A DNA stretch of 64,000 nt, taken from Croceibacterium sp. TMG7-5b_MA50. GTDB lineage: Bacteria > Pseudomonadota > Alphaproteobacteria > Sphingomonadales > Sphingomonadaceae. Made by a program: the position numbers and the translations under genes. The DNA lies in contig NZ_CP156082.1 of the NCBI RefSeq assembly GCF_039830145.1, positions 1,072,001 to 1,136,000 of the forward strand, in the 5' to 3' direction. How positions within the stretch are numbered: the first letter of the stretch is position 1; each line of letters begins with the position of its first letter. The notes under the pieces were generated by a model, which did not search any database, was not told where the DNA came from, and worked only from the letters and a program-made list of their open reading frames with translations. Positions 1 to 12,441 of this stretch are shown piece after piece.

Positions 1-1
1 C

Positions 2-397
2 CTAGCCGCCCCACCCTTCACGCTGGAGGTGGCAGGCACGGGCCACTTCGAACGCAAGGGCCGCCCACATGCTGTGTGGGCCCATGTTCGCCCGAACCCT
101 TCCCTCGACGTGCTGCACAGCCGGGTCGAACGGGCGTGTCAGCAGGTGGGCCTGCCGCGCGAAACGCGCAGATACGTGCCGCATGTCACGCTGGCGCGCC
201 TTTCAGGCGGCAGCGGCCCGATCCATGGCTGGTTGGCGAGTACCGGCACGTTGCGGGTACCCGCCTGGCCGGTGACGGACTTCGTCCTGTACGAAAGCCA
301 CTTGGGCAAAGCTGGCTCAATCTATGATCCGGTGGTGACTTACCCGCTCGGCGCAACCGACACCTCCGCCGTGCCGGTCAGCCGCACCGGCAGATAA
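2..397 (+). CDS. thpR: RNA 2',3'-cyclic phosphodiesterase, C-terminal part
   Basis: This is the 3' part of a 2H phosphoesterase (LigT/ThpR); the start lies before the window and the frame is open from base 2. The family opens 2',3'-cyclic phosphates on RNA ends and was first named 2'-5' RNA ligase. The second H-x-T-x catalytic motif is visible as HVTL in the stretch YVPHVTLARL; the first motif should lie upstream. The conserved ending with VLYES followed by a Y-x-P-like segment also fits. Its last 58 bases overlap the 3' end of the opposite-strand DUF4403 gene. Function is inferred from the half that can be seen. Confidence 0.85.
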   Translation, partial: LAAPPFTLEVAGTGHFERKGRPHAVWAHVRPNPSLDVLHSRVERACQQVGLPRETRRYVPHVTLARLSGGSGPIHGWLASTGTLRVPAWPVTDFVLYESHLGKAGSIYDPVVTYPLGATDTSAVPVSRTGR

Positions 398-1806
398 AGG
401 CCCTGCCCGGCGGCCTTGAGCTTGCCGGTGGCGACCTCGTCGATCCTGGCCCGGATCACCAGCGGGCCTTCGCGCTTCTCAGCAATTGCGCGGCGTACCT
501 TCACCAGCAGCTCGGCAAAATCACGGTCGAAGTTCTGCGTCAGCGCGCCGGCGATGTAGGCGTCCACCCCCGGCGCATTCGCCAGTTGCAGCAGCAGGTC
601 GCCGCCGGTCATGTCCGTCGTGCCGCTGATCTCCAGTCCGCTGATGCCGACGCGGCGCGATCCCGGCTCGTTCACCGGGGTGCCGGTGAACCAGACCGTT
701 CCGGTCGCCTGCTCCCCTTCGCTGTCCTGCGCCGCGAAGGTCGCACCCACCGCGATGCGTCCGCCGGTCGTGCCGTAGATGGTGACCCGGTCGAACCGCG
801 CCCGTACCGGACCCAGGCCAGGCACCTCGAACGGCCGCTGCGATCGCCGTTGCAACGCGCGCAGCAATACCGGCTCTAACTGCCGGTAGTCGGCGATGAC
901 CGGGATGAAGAACGACAATCGCCCACTTCCCCGCTGTAACGGCTGAAGCGGTGGCAGCGGCGTGGCCGGCGGGTCGGTCGGACGATCGCCGATGAACGTC
1001 TCGGTCGTGGCGGCGAGGCCCAGGTTCAGCCGCAGTCGGCCCTCCGCGATGCGGTACCCGCCATACCGCAGGGCCTGTGGCGTGATCCGCATCCACACCG
1101 GCGGGTTCTCCCGATTGAGGGAGATGCTGGTGAAGGCGCTGCGCCATGCACGACCGATCTGCTCGCGCACCTGCAACCGCCCGATCTCCCCCGGCAGCTC
1201 CCGTTCCAGTCGGGCGATGATCGGCCTGAGCTCGCGATCGGCGGCCTCGGCGAACTCGATCCGCTGGCCGAGGAAATCGACATGCGGTTCGTCCCGCCAG
1301 TCATAGCGGATGTCGATCGTGCCGCGCGGGGTCCAGTCACGGGCCAGGTCGATGCGGATCACCGCACGGGCCATGGCGGTGGCGGTCGCGGTCTCCCGCT
1401 TCAGCACGCCGCCGATATCCTCCGCCCGCACGACCGCGTTCAGCGGCATGGCGAGGATGATCTCCTCTCCCGAGCCAGCCAGTTGCAATGGACCGCGGGT
1501 GACCTCGCCCCGGATGCGACACCGCACGGTCGGCGTCTTGATGGTGGCGATGCCGATGTCGATCCGGCGGGACGGGACGCAGGCCTGCCCCGGCCGGTCG
1601 ATCTGCCACAATTGCCGCGGCAGACGCCGCTCCAGCACCGCCGCCAGATTGCCGAGATCCGCGTCGACCGGCACGGCAAGGAAGGATTCCACCCGTTCCA
1701 CCGGGATGGGATCGTTGGCGCGTGGCGGCGCCCCGTCGCCCCCGCGCCCGCTGCAGCCCGCGGTGACGAGCAGCAGCGCGACGCCGGCGGTGTTGCGGTA
1801 ACCCAT
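340..1806 (-). CDS. DUF4403 family lipoprotein
   Basis: A 488-residue protein of the DUF4403 family, whose function is unknown. The N-terminus has a lipoprotein signal with lipobox VTAGC (cysteine about residue 18), so it is probably anchored in the periplasm. The body carries the family's repeated beta-rich segments: a PVDADLGNL opening, an IRYDWRDEP segment near residue 170, and a late region beginning KLKAAGQGLYLPV. A GGGGAG Shine-Dalgarno lies about nine bases before the ATG. It is downstream of the prolyl oligopeptidase gene on the same strand, and its 3' end overlaps thpR. The family call is fairly sure, the role is not known. Confidence 0.8.
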   Translation of the reverse strand: MGYRNTAGVALLLVTAGCSGRGGDGAPPRANDPIPVERVESFLAVPVDADLGNLAAVLERRLPRQLWQIDRPGQACVPSRRIDIGIATIKTPTVRCRIRGEVTRGPLQLAGSGEEIILAMPLNAVVRAEDIGGVLKRETATATAMARAVIRIDLARDWTPRGTIDIRYDWRDEPHVDFLGQRIEFAEAADRELRPIIARLERELPGEIGRLQVREQIGRAWRSAFTSISLNRENPPVWMRITPQALRYGGYRIAEGRLRLNLGLAATTETFIGDRPTDPPATPLPPLQPLQRGSGRLSFFIPVIADYRQLEPVLLRALQRRSQRPFEVPGLGPVRARFDRVTIYGTTGGRIAVGATFAAQDSEGEQATGTVWFTGTPVNEPGSRRVGISGLEISGTTDMTGGDLLLQLANAPGVDAYIAGALTQNFDRDFAELLVKVRRAIAEKREGPLVIRARIDEVATGKLKAAGQGLYLPVRLTGTAEVSVAPSG

Positions 1807-1850
1807 GCAGCATCACTCCCCCGATGGCAGGGGAGCAATGCGCGAACAGC

Positions 1851-3998
1851 TTAGTTGGTTGCTGGCGGCAGCTGCAGCCCAGTCCAATGCGCCAGGAAAG
1901 CGAGAATGTCGGCGGATTCGGCGATCGCCTTGTCCGTCGGCTTGCCCGCGCCGTGCCCTGCGCGCGTCTCGATACGGATCAACTGCGGACGGGGACCGAG
2001 ATCGCTCGCCTGCAGGGTAGATACATATTTGAAGCTGTGCCCCGGCACCACGCGATCGTCCGTGTCGGCCGTCGTCACCAGCAGCGCCGGATAAGGCGTG
2101 CCGGCCTTCACGTTGTGCAACGGGCTGTAGGCGCGCAGGGTCCGGAAGTCGTCCGCCCGGTCGGGATAGCCGTAATCGTCCACCCAGTACCGGCCGGCAG
2201 TCCAGCGGTCGAACCGCAGCATATCCATCACGCCCACCGCGGCATTGCCGGCGGCGAACAGGTCCGGCCGCTGGTTGACCACCGCGCCGACCAGCAACCC
2301 GCCGTTCGATCCACCCTGGATCGCAAGCCCTTCCTGGGAGGTGACACCCTCCGCCTTCAGGAACTCGCCCGCGGCGATGAAGTCGTCGAACACGTTCTGC
2401 TTGTTCGCCAGCCGTCCACCATCGTGCCACGCCTTGCCGTATTCGCCGCCGCCACGAATGTTGGCGAGCGCCCAGGCGCCACCCGCCTCCACCCAGGCGA
2501 GCCGGCTGGCGGCGAAGCCCGGCGTCAGCGAGATGTCGAACCCGCCATAACCGTACAACAGCGTCGGAACCGGCTGCCCGGCGGCAGCAACATCCTTGCG
2601 CCGCATCACGAACATGGGAACGCGGGTGCCGTCCTTCGACTGGTAGAAGCGCTGTTCCACCACGAAATTCGCGGGGTCGAAGGTCAGGCGGGGCTGGAAG
2701 AACGGCGTGCTCTCCAGCGATCCCACCGCCAGTCGGCTGATCGCGGCGGGCTGGTTGAAGGAGGAGAAGCTGTAGAACGCCTCATCATCGCCCGGCTCCC
2801 CGCTGATGCCGCCCATCGAACCGATGCCGGGCAGCGGCAGTCGCGCCTGTTCCGTGCCCTGCCGGTCGAACACGGTCGCGGCGGACTTCGCATCCTCCAG
2901 ATAGGACAGGATCAGCCGGTCGCCGACCAGCGCGGCGCTTTCGATCACGCTGTCACGCTGCGCCACCACCGGCTGCCACTGCCGGTCGCCCGCCATATTG
3001 ACGGCGACCACACGGTACATCGGCGCGTCCTGATTGGTGACGAACCACAGCCGGTCGCCCACACCGTCCACCAGCGACCACGAGTTCTCAAACCCGGTGA
3101 CCAGCGGCACCGGCTGCCATCCTTTCGCCTCGCGGGCGGACAGGTCGATCGCATGCACCTCGTACCGCGCATCGGTGCCGAGCGAGGAGGTGACGATCGC
3201 CCACTTGCCGTCGGAGGTGACGCTGGCCGTATGCCCCTGCTTCGGGTGGTCGGGCGTCGAATAGACCAGCTGGTCCTCGCTCTGCGGCGTGCCCAGCCGG
3301 TGGTAGTAGACCGCCTGGTTGTAGTTCAACGCCTGAAAGTCCTGGCCGGCTTCCGGCTCCGGGAAGCGGGAATAGAGGAAGCCGTCATTGCCGACCCAGG
3401 CAAGTCCGGTGAACTTCGCCCAGCGGATCTCGTCCTGCAGCGGCTGCCCGGTGGTCACATCCAGCGCGCGGATGATGCGCCAGTCGGTGCCGCCATCCTG
3501 CACCGCATACAGCAGCTTGCCGCCATCGGGCGATGCGGACCAGTCGGCAAGCGCGGTGGCGCCGTCATCGGCCCAGGCATTCGGATCGAGTAGCAGGCGC
3601 GGCTCTGCGGTCAGGCTGTCCCGGACATAGAGCGGCGACTGGTTCTGCAGCCCGCTGTTCATCGTCTGGAAGTAGCGCCCGCCCCGCTTCACCGGGGTGG
3701 ACACGCGCTGGAAATCGGTCAGCTCCGCGATGCGCGCCGCCAGTTCAGCCCGGCCGGGCAGTTGCTGCAGATAGGCCTGCGTCACCGCATTCTGCTGCTC
3801 TACCCACTGGGCGACCTCGGCATCGTTGCGGACGTCGTTCTCCAGCCAGCGGTACGGATCGGCGATCGTCTCACCGTGCAGGACGTCGGTGGTCTGGGTG
3901 GTGGCGGTCTCCGGATAGGCGGGCGCTGGCAGCGGGGTCATCATGGTTGCGGCGGCAAGCAGGGCAAGGTTCAAGGCAGGCGATCCGTTTATGATCAA
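1851..3998 (-). CDS. prolyl oligopeptidase family serine peptidase (S9A)
   Basis: A 715-residue prolyl oligopeptidase-type peptidase, which cleaves short peptides after proline. The N-terminal propeller begins with DPYRWLEND, typical of S9A. The catalytic domain has GGSNGG with the nucleophile near Ser564, the DDRVVP acid region near 650, and a histidine near 682 in RAGHGAGKP. The longest frame starts at a TTG with no clear Shine-Dalgarno and a stop codon three codons upstream. An ATG 18 codons in is the alternative, but it would remove the hydrophobic export-like segment. Length matches the family. Periplasmic location is inferred from that weak signal peptide. Confidence 0.9.
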   Translation of the reverse strand: MIINGSPALNLALLAAATMMTPLPAPAYPETATTQTTDVLHGETIADPYRWLENDVRNDAEVAQWVEQQNAVTQAYLQQLPGRAELAARIAELTDFQRVSTPVKRGGRYFQTMNSGLQNQSPLYVRDSLTAEPRLLLDPNAWADDGATALADWSASPDGGKLLYAVQDGGTDWRIIRALDVTTGQPLQDEIRWAKFTGLAWVGNDGFLYSRFPEPEAGQDFQALNYNQAVYYHRLGTPQSEDQLVYSTPDHPKQGHTASVTSDGKWAIVTSSLGTDARYEVHAIDLSAREAKGWQPVPLVTGFENSWSLVDGVGDRLWFVTNQDAPMYRVVAVNMAGDRQWQPVVAQRDSVIESAALVGDRLILSYLEDAKSAATVFDRQGTEQARLPLPGIGSMGGISGEPGDDEAFYSFSSFNQPAAISRLAVGSLESTPFFQPRLTFDPANFVVEQRFYQSKDGTRVPMFVMRRKDVAAAGQPVPTLLYGYGGFDISLTPGFAASRLAWVEAGGAWALANIRGGGEYGKAWHDGGRLANKQNVFDDFIAAGEFLKAEGVTSQEGLAIQGGSNGGLLVGAVVNQRPDLFAAGNAAVGVMDMLRFDRWTAGRYWVDDYGYPDRADDFRTLRAYSPLHNVKAGTPYPALLVTTADTDDRVVPGHSFKYVSTLQASDLGPRPQLIRIETRAGHGAGKPTDKAIAESADILAFLAHWTGLQLPPATN

Positions 3999-4055
3999 GA
4001 CTATGCCGCAACCGTAGCGCCGCCGGCCGCGGGATCAAGGGGCCGTGCCGGACGC

Positions 4056-6613
<2,558 letters not shown>

Positions 6614-6614
6614 G

Positions 6615-7265
6615 TCAGAACTCCACCCCTGCGGGCAGCTTTGCGCCGTCGAAGGCCTTATCGGCAAAGGGACCATCACGATCGATCCAATGCAGGAATA
6701 GATGCGCGGACCAACGGTTGGGGTTGGGCTGCGTGCGCCCGTGATGATGGTGGACGCCGCGGTATAGCACCGCATCGCCCACCGCCATCGCGGCGGAGGC
6801 GGCATGCTCCCCCGCCCTGAAGGCGGTGTCCGCCCGTTCGTAGGGATCGCCTTCGATGGCCACCCGCGCAACCTCCAGCGGCCATGGCAGGTTGTCGGCA
6901 TAGCCGAGCGTCAGGGACAGGCTGTGTTCGCAAGATGGGCGGTCGCCATGCACGCGGCAGATGTCGCCCTGCCGGTAGACACGGAAGTAGCAGTAGGACG
7001 GCAGCAAAGCCGCCCCGCTTAGCTGCTGCACCACCGGGGTCAGTCCCCAGTGGAACGTCGCGAAGGGGGCGTAATGATGACCGTAGAGCTCGATCGCCGG
7101 TGACGTCAGCAATGGTCCCTGCTGTTGCAGGCGGCCGAGATCGACGCCCTGGCGCGCCAGATCAGCCCGCATCCGCGCGAGCAGGCCCAATGCGACCTCC
7201 CGCGAGATCAGCGCGCCCAGATGCTGGTAGCCGTCGGCGTAATAATCGCCGGCTAGAATTTGCAT
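6615..7265 (-). CDS. 2OG-Fe(II) oxygenase-like (phytanoyl-CoA dioxygenase type) protein
   Basis: A 216-residue cytoplasmic protein with a likely 2-oxoglutarate/Fe(II) oxygenase fold. The iron ligands appear as H106-x-D108 in CRVHGDRP and a distal histidine in GVHHHHGR (172-175), with Arg177 placed to hold 2-oxoglutarate. YGHHYAPF and the ending SAHLFLHWID fit small prolyl-hydroxylase/phytanoyl-type enzymes. The start overlaps the recN stop as TGATG, and the stop sits one base from the next gene. The substrate is unknown: protein side chain, nucleic acid or small molecule are all possible. The fold call rests on motifs alone. Confidence 0.72.
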   Translation of the reverse strand: MQILAGDYYADGYQHLGALISREVALGLLARMRADLARQGVDLGRLQQQGPLLTSPAIELYGHHYAPFATFHWGLTPVVQQLSGAALLPSYCYFRVYRQGDICRVHGDRPSCEHSLSLTLGYADNLPWPLEVARVAIEGDPYERADTAFRAGEHAASAAMAVGDAVLYRGVHHHHGRTQPNPNRWSAHLFLHWIDRDGPFADKAFDGAKLPAGVEF

Positions 7266-8932
7266 CACACCCCTTCCAGCAGGCGTTCGGCCTGCGCGCG
7301 GGCTTCGCTGGTGATCTCTGCGCCGGACAGCATGCGCGCGATCTCCTCCTGCCGGCCCGCTTCGTCAAGCAGGGTGACTGAGGTACGCGTGACGGTGCCC
7401 TCGCTGGACTTGGCGATAAGGTAATGCGTCCCGCCCCGCGCGGCTACTTGTGGGCTGTGCGTTACCGCCAGCAGCTGGCCGCCGTTACCCGCCAACCGCG
7501 CCAGCCGCTCCCCAATTGCGCTGGCGACCGCACCGCCGACGCCGCGGTCAATTTCGTCGAAGATGATCGTCGCCGCCCCGCCCTGCTCCGCCAGCGCGAC
7601 CTTCAGCGCCAGAATGAAGCGCGACAGCTCGCCCCCGCTGGCGATCTTGTTCAGCGGCGCGAAGGGCGCGCCGGGATTGGTGGCGATCAGGAACTCGACA
7701 GCATCGGTGCCATGCGGTCCCCAGCGATCTTCCGGCAAGGCCGTGACCGCTGTCTGGAAGCGAGCGGCATCCAGTCTGAGCGGCGCCAGCTCCGCCGCGA
7801 CTGCCGCGTCCAGCCGTGCGGCGGCTTCGACACGGATCGCATGCAGCGCCTCCGCCGCCTGGCGGTAGGCGGCGCCGGTGCGCGCCTCCTCCGCCGCCAG
7901 TACCGCGATTTCCGCGTCACCGGCCTCGATCGCATCGAGCGCGGCGCGCATCGCCAGCATGCGGGCGGGAAGGTCGTCGGGCTCGCAGCCGTGCTTGCGG
8001 GCGAGCGCGCGCAGGTCGAACAGGCGGGTCTCCACCCGGTCCAGCTCGTTGGGATCAAAGGCCAGCGCATCGGCGGCCTCCGTCAGGCGGTCCTCCGCCT
8101 CCCCCGCTTCGATCACGGCACGGTCCAGCGAGGCCAAGGCATCGGCCAGCAGGGGGTGCTCGCCCGCGATCCGGTCCAGCCGGCGCGCGGCGATCCGCAG
8201 CTGCGCCAGCGCGCTGTCCGACCCGTCCCATACCTGCCGCAGCGTATCGAGATCGCCCGCCAGCCGTTCCCCCCGCTGCATGTCGGCGCGGCGCAGGGCG
8301 AGCTGCTGCTCCTCCCCCTCCTGCGGTTCGGCAGTGGTCAGCTCGGCGAGGTGGGCCAGCAGCAGGTCCTGCTCCGCTCGGGCGGCTTCCACGCTGGACC
8401 GTGCTTCGGACAGCCGGCTTTCCGCCGCCCGCCAGAGAGCCCAGGCCTGTTCCACCCTGACGACCTCACCGCCGGCATAGCGGTCGAGCAGCGCGCGGTG
8501 GCCCCGTGGATTGACGAGGCCGCGATCGTCATGCTGGCCATGCAGTTCCACCAGCGCAGGCGCGATCTGGCGGAGCAACGCGGCGCTGACCGGCTGGTCG
8601 TTGATGAACGCCTTGGACCCGCCATCGGCGCGGACGCGGCGGCGGATTATTAGCGGCTCACCGCTATCCGCCTCCACCTCGGCATCGGCCAGCGCCTCCG
8701 CAATGGCGGGTGGCAGTTGCGCGAATTCGAAGCTGGCGGTGACATTCGCCTGATCGGTGCCGGCGCGCACCAGCAGCGTTTCCGCGCGGTTGCCCAGTAC
8801 CAGGCCCAGTGCGTCGAGCAGGATCGACTTGCCCGCGCCCGTTTCGCCCGTCAGCACGCCCAGCCCGCGCCCGAAGGCGAGGTCCAGCGCCTCTATCAGC
8901 ACGACGTTGCGGATGGCGAGGGCGGTGAGCAT
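7265..8932 (-). CDS. recN: DNA repair protein RecN
   Basis: A 555-residue SMC-like ATPase acting in double-strand break repair. Walker A is GETGAGKS at residues 29-36, the ABC signature region is ASGGELSRF and Walker B is TIIFDEIDRGVGG; the long middle is alanine- and arginine-rich coiled coil. The length is typical. It follows bamD on the same strand after a 58-base gap and its stop overlaps the next start. bamD-recN-ligA adjacency is common in Alphaproteobacteria, but here two extra genes separate recN from ligA. Confidence 0.97.
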   Translation of the reverse strand: MLTALAIRNVVLIEALDLAFGRGLGVLTGETGAGKSILLDALGLVLGNRAETLLVRAGTDQANVTASFEFAQLPPAIAEALADAEVEADSGEPLIIRRRVRADGGSKAFINDQPVSAALLRQIAPALVELHGQHDDRGLVNPRGHRALLDRYAGGEVVRVEQAWALWRAAESRLSEARSSVEAARAEQDLLLAHLAELTTAEPQEGEEQQLALRRADMQRGERLAGDLDTLRQVWDGSDSALAQLRIAARRLDRIAGEHPLLADALASLDRAVIEAGEAEDRLTEAADALAFDPNELDRVETRLFDLRALARKHGCEPDDLPARMLAMRAALDAIEAGDAEIAVLAAEEARTGAAYRQAAEALHAIRVEAAARLDAAVAAELAPLRLDAARFQTAVTALPEDRWGPHGTDAVEFLIATNPGAPFAPLNKIASGGELSRFILALKVALAEQGGAATIIFDEIDRGVGGAVASAIGERLARLAGNGGQLLAVTHSPQVAARGGTHYLIAKSSEGTVTRTSVTLLDEAGRQEEIARMLSGAEITSEARAQAERLLEGV

Positions 8933-8990
8933 CGTTCACCAACCGTTCTAGTGCATCATGGTTGCCGCGTCACCAGCAACCCTCACCCGA

Positions 8991-9788
8991 TCAGTTGCCC
9001 AAGGCGGCGACCTGCGCCTCGGCTTCGGGCGCGTGCTTCTCCATCAAGTCGAACGCCTTTTCGTACCACTCGCTGCCCGGATAATTCGCGCCCAGCACGG
9101 CGGCGTATTTCTGCGCCTCCGCCGGGATACCGAGCGCCAGACTGGTCTCGGTCAGGCGGTACAGCGCCTCCGCCGCGTGGCTGGTGGTTTGGTAGTTTTC
9201 CACCACGTTGCGGAAGCGGATCTGCGCCGACAGCCAATTGCCCGCCCGTTCGTAGAAGCGGCCGATCTCCATGTCCTTGCCGGCCAGGTGATCGTTGACG
9301 AGGTCGACCTTCAGCCGGGCATCCGCCGCATACTCGCTGGACGGGTAGCGCCGCTGCACTTCCGTCAGGGCGGTCAGCGCCTGTTCGGTGATGCGCTGAT
9401 CGCGATCCACGTCGCTGATCTGCTCGTAATAGGACATGGCGATCAGGTAATAGGCATAGGGCGCGTCGCGGTTGCCGGGATGGATCGACAGGAAGCGTTG
9501 CGCCGATTGGATCGCCTGGTTGTAGTCGCGCTGCAGGTAGTAGGCGAACGCGCTCATCAACTGCGCCCGGCGGGCCCAGGGCGAATAGGGGTGCTGGCGC
9601 TCCACCTCGTCGAACAGGGGTGCGGCGCGTTGCAGATCGCCGCGGTCCAGCCGATCCTTCGCGGCGGTGTAGAGCGATTCCACGTCCCGCGCGACGTAGG
9701 CGGTGTCGATGCCCTTGTCCCCGCCGCCGGAGGCGCAGGCGGACAAAGCGGCGGTAACGGCGAGGAGGGGCAGAGCGCGCAGGTACAT
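8991..9788 (-). CDS. bamD: outer membrane assembly lipoprotein BamD
   Basis: A 265-residue TPR lipoprotein of the BAM complex, which inserts beta-barrel proteins into the outer membrane. Starting at MYLRALPLL gives a signal peptide with lipobox LSAC (cysteine 18). The body has tetratricopeptide repeats with the BamD signatures YQRDYNQAI-like (YLQRDYNQAIQ), FLSIHPGN and YPSSEYAADAR. An in-frame start 22 codons upstream would place charged residues ahead of the signal and is less likely. It lies between lepA and recN on the same strand. Confidence 0.95.
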   Translation of the reverse strand: MYLRALPLLAVTAALSACASGGGDKGIDTAYVARDVESLYTAAKDRLDRGDLQRAAPLFDEVERQHPYSPWARRAQLMSAFAYYLQRDYNQAIQSAQRFLSIHPGNRDAPYAYYLIAMSYYEQISDVDRDQRITEQALTALTEVQRRYPSSEYAADARLKVDLVNDHLAGKDMEIGRFYERAGNWLSAQIRFRNVVENYQTTSHAAEALYRLTETSLALGIPAEAQKYAAVLGANYPGSEWYEKAFDLMEKHAPEAEAQVAALGN

Positions 9789-9854
9789 CGCGCGGCTATA
9801 GCCCCGGCGGCAATGAACGCCAAGTGAGCGGGTGGCCGAGAGGATCACGGGCAT

Positions 9855-11672
9855 CTATTCCTCCCCCATGCGCAGCGCCGCGATGAACGCTTCCTGCGGG
9901 ATGGAAACGTTGCCGTATTCGCGCATCCGCGCCTTGCCCTTCTTCTGCTTTTCCAGCAGCTTCTTCTTGCGGCTGATATCACCGCCATAGCACTTGGCGG
10001 TCACGTCCTTGCGCAGCGCGGCGATGGTCTCGCGCGCGATCACCTTGCCGCCGATTGCGGCCTGGATCGGGATTTTGAACAGATGGCGCGGGATCAGGTC
10101 CTTCAGCCGTTCGCACATGCCACGCCCGCGCTCCTCCGCCACGGAGCGGTGGACGATCAGGCTGAGTGCATCGACCGGCTCGTTGTTCACCAGGATGTTC
10201 ATCTTGACGAGATCGCCCTCCCGCAATCCGATCTGCTCGTAATCGAAAGAGGCGTAGCCGCGGCTGATGCTCTTCAGCCGGTCGTAGAAGTCGAACACCA
10301 CCTCGTTCAGCGGCAGTTCGTAGGTCACCTGCGCCCGGCCACCCACATAGGTCAGTTCGGTCTGGATGCCGCGGCGATCCTGGCAGAGCTTCAGGATGGA
10401 GCCGAGATATTCATCCGGCGTGTAGATCACGGCCTTGATCCACGGCTCCTCGATCGTCTCGATCCGGCTGGGATCGGGATAGTCGGCCGGGTTGTGCAGC
10501 AGGACGGTGGCGGCATCCTCCGTCTTGGAGGCGCGCAGCTGGATGCGGTAGACGACGCTCGGCGCCGTGGTGATGAGGTCGAGGTCGTATTCGCGGCTCA
10601 GCCGTTCCTGGATGATCTCCAGGTGCAGCAGGCCCAGGAAGCCGCAGCGGAAGCCGAAGCCTAGAGCAGCGCTGGTCTCCATTTCGAAGGAGAAGCTGGC
10701 ATCGTTCAGCCGCAGCTTGGCGATGCTTTCACGCAGCTTCTCGAAATCGGCGGCATCGACCGGGAACAGGCCGCAGAACACCACCGGCTGCACTTCCTTG
10801 TAGCCGGGCAGCGCCTTGGTCGCCCCGCCCTTCACCGTGGTGATCGTGTCGCCGACGCGCGCCTGCTCCACCTCCTTGATCTGGGCGGTGATGAAGCCGA
10901 TCTCGCCGGGGCCGATCTCCGGCAGTTCCACACGCTTGGGCGTGAAGCAGCCCACGCGGTCCACCAGATGTTCGGTGCCGCCCTGCATGAACTTGACGCT
11001 GAGGCCCTTCTTCAGCGCGCCGTCGATCACCCGCACCAGAATGACGACGCCGAGATACGGATCGTACCAGCTGTCCACCAGCGAGGCCTTCAGCGGGGCA
11101 GCGCGATCGCCGGCGGGCGCGGGAATGCGCTTCACCACCGCTTCCAGCACATCCTCGATCCCGATACCGGACTTGGCGCTGGCCAGCACCGCGTCCGACG
11201 CGTCGAGGCCGATGATGTCCTCGATCTCCGCCTTCACCTTCTCCGGCTCCGCCGCGGGCAGGTCGATCTTGTTGATGACGCTGACGATCTCGTGATCGTG
11301 CTCGATCGACTGGTAGACGTTTGCCAGCGTCTGCGCCTCGACCCCTTGCGCCGCATCCACCACAAGCAGCGCGCCCTCGCACGCGGCGAGGCTGCGGCTG
11401 ACCTCGTAGGCGAAATCGACGTGGCCGGGCGTGTCCATCAGGTTCAGCTCGTACGTCTCGCCATCCTTGGCGGTGTAGCTGAGGCGCACGGTCTGCGCCT
11501 TGATGGTGATCCCGCGCTCCTTCTCGATATCCATGTTGTCGAGCACTTGCTCGCTCATCTCGCGATCGGTCAGCCCGCCGGTGAACTGGATCAGCCGGTC
11601 CGCCAGGGTGGACTTGCCATGGTCGATATGCGCGATGATGGAGAAGTTGCGGATGCGGGAAAGCTCGGTCAT
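9855..11672 (-). CDS. lepA: translation elongation factor 4 (LepA)
   Basis: A 605-residue translational GTPase that acts on stalled or mistranslocated ribosomes and helps ribosome assembly. The G1 motif is AHIDHGKST near residues 14-22, the G3 is DTPGH, and the G4 is NKID. The LepA-specific C-terminal domain ends in [16 protein letters not shown] followed by PQEAFIAAL. The length is typical and the start ATG is conserved. It is the first gene of the group leading into bamD and recN, 66 bases ahead. Confidence 0.98.
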   Translation of the reverse strand: MTELSRIRNFSIIAHIDHGKSTLADRLIQFTGGLTDREMSEQVLDNMDIEKERGITIKAQTVRLSYTAKDGETYELNLMDTPGHVDFAYEVSRSLAACEGALLVVDAAQGVEAQTLANVYQSIEHDHEIVSVINKIDLPAAEPEKVKAEIEDIIGLDASDAVLASAKSGIGIEDVLEAVVKRIPAPAGDRAAPLKASLVDSWYDPYLGVVILVRVIDGALKKGLSVKFMQGGTEHLVDRVGCFTPKRVELPEIGPGEIGFITAQIKEVEQARVGDTITTVKGGATKALPGYKEVQPVVFCGLFPVDAADFEKLRESIAKLRLNDASFSFEMETSAALGFGFRCGFLGLLHLEIIQERLSREYDLDLITTAPSVVYRIQLRASKTEDAATVLLHNPADYPDPSRIETIEEPWIKAVIYTPDEYLGSILKLCQDRRGIQTELTYVGGRAQVTYELPLNEVVFDFYDRLKSISRGYASFDYEQIGLREGDLVKMNILVNNEPVDALSLIVHRSVAEERGRGMCERLKDLIPRHLFKIPIQAAIGGKVIARETIAALRKDVTAKCYGGDISRKKKLLEKQKKGKARMREYGNVSIPQEAFIAALRMGEE

Positions 11673-11743
11673 CCGCCGCCGTTAGCAGCGGGTGGGCCGG
11701 TTGGGGAGTGGTTCTGCGTCGCCGCCGATCGTGCGTGTCAGGT

Positions 11744-12241
11744 TTACACGCAACGGGCGAAATGTGCGCGGATGCGGTGGTACTCGGTCGGGTCCTCGGC
11801 ACCGGTGACATCTATGCGGTCCAGACCGCGAACAAGGCCGAGAAGCGCGGAAGTGACGGGTTTCTGCTGCACGCCGGTGAACATGCCCCGCCACAGACGC
11901 GGCCGCAGCGCGCCGGTGAGGGCCAGCGGCGCACGGTCGGCCGGTGTAAACTTCCAGCGTGGTTGTGTGCGGCCGGTGATCGCGGTGTTCCACGCGGTGT
12001 TGAAGGAGCCTGCATCGGGGTGGCGGCGCAGACGATAGGCACTGGCGCGGCTGAGGCCGATCGCCCGTGCGGCGGTGCGGACACAGCCGCTTTGCGCAAG
12101 GAGGCCGATGAAGCGCGCCTGACGCTGCGGCGTCCAGCCATCCCGGCGGGCGCGCAGCGGAACGGGCAGGAAGGCGGGAATGCGCAGGTAGCGTTGCAGG
12201 GGCTTGCGACGGCGCGGGGCGGTGTTGCGACGGTTGCTCAT
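11744..12241 (-). CDS. small helix-turn-helix protein of the sphingomonad 'DGWT' type
   Basis: A 165-residue basic protein. After an arginine-rich start it has DGWTPQRQARFIGLLAQSG, then a helix-turn-helix region with ARAIGLSRASAYRLRRHP near residues 75-95. I recognise this arrangement as common in uncharacterised sphingomonad proteins, often in several copies per genome. It resembles HTH parts of transposase-like or regulatory proteins, but no DDE catalytic domain follows. The C-terminal half (PRWKFTPADR, LRPRLWRGMF) has no known fold to me. It stands alone between lepA and an M48 peptidase. The start is set at the ATG before SNRRNT; upstream codons look non-coding. Confidence 0.7.
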   Translation of the reverse strand: MSNRRNTAPRRRKPLQRYLRIPAFLPVPLRARRDGWTPQRQARFIGLLAQSGCVRTAARAIGLSRASAYRLRRHPDAGSFNTAWNTAITGRTQPRWKFTPADRAPLALTGALRPRLWRGMFTGVQQKPVTSALLGLVRGLDRIDVTGAEDPTEYHRIRAHFARCV

Positions 12242-12347
12242 GCACGGCGGGGTAGCGCCGGCGCAGGGGTGTAGGAAAATGGATTGGCAGCACCGCGCCA
12301 TGGAGGACCAATCTTCGTCGGATTTGGACCGGAGCAACGTCGCCGCG

Positions 12348-12360
12348 GATCAAGTCCGGG
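12348..12360. repeat. GATCAAGTCCGGG dispersed repeat, copy 1
   Basis: The 13-base word GATCAAGTCCGGG occurs here and again before the SugE-type gene. It matches one arm of short palindromic intergenic repeats (CCCGGACTTGATC and its complement) that I know from many alphaproteobacterial genomes. The second arm is degenerate here. It lies in the 200-base gap upstream of the M48 peptidase gene. Confidence 0.45.
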
Positions 12361-12441
12361 CCGAGGTGGTTCAGCGGGGAGGCGTTCCTGTTCGAAGGCT
12401 GACCGACCGGCCTGGCGATGGCGGCAAAGGGGGAGAATCCT

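Noticed and set aside
1824-3593. A plus-strand frame opposite the prolyl oligopeptidase
   Set aside because: Same reason: a codon-complement shadow with low-complexity composition.
11744-12241. The HTH gene as a transposase
   Set aside because: No DDE or other catalytic domain, and no terminal inverted repeats or target duplication are visible around it.
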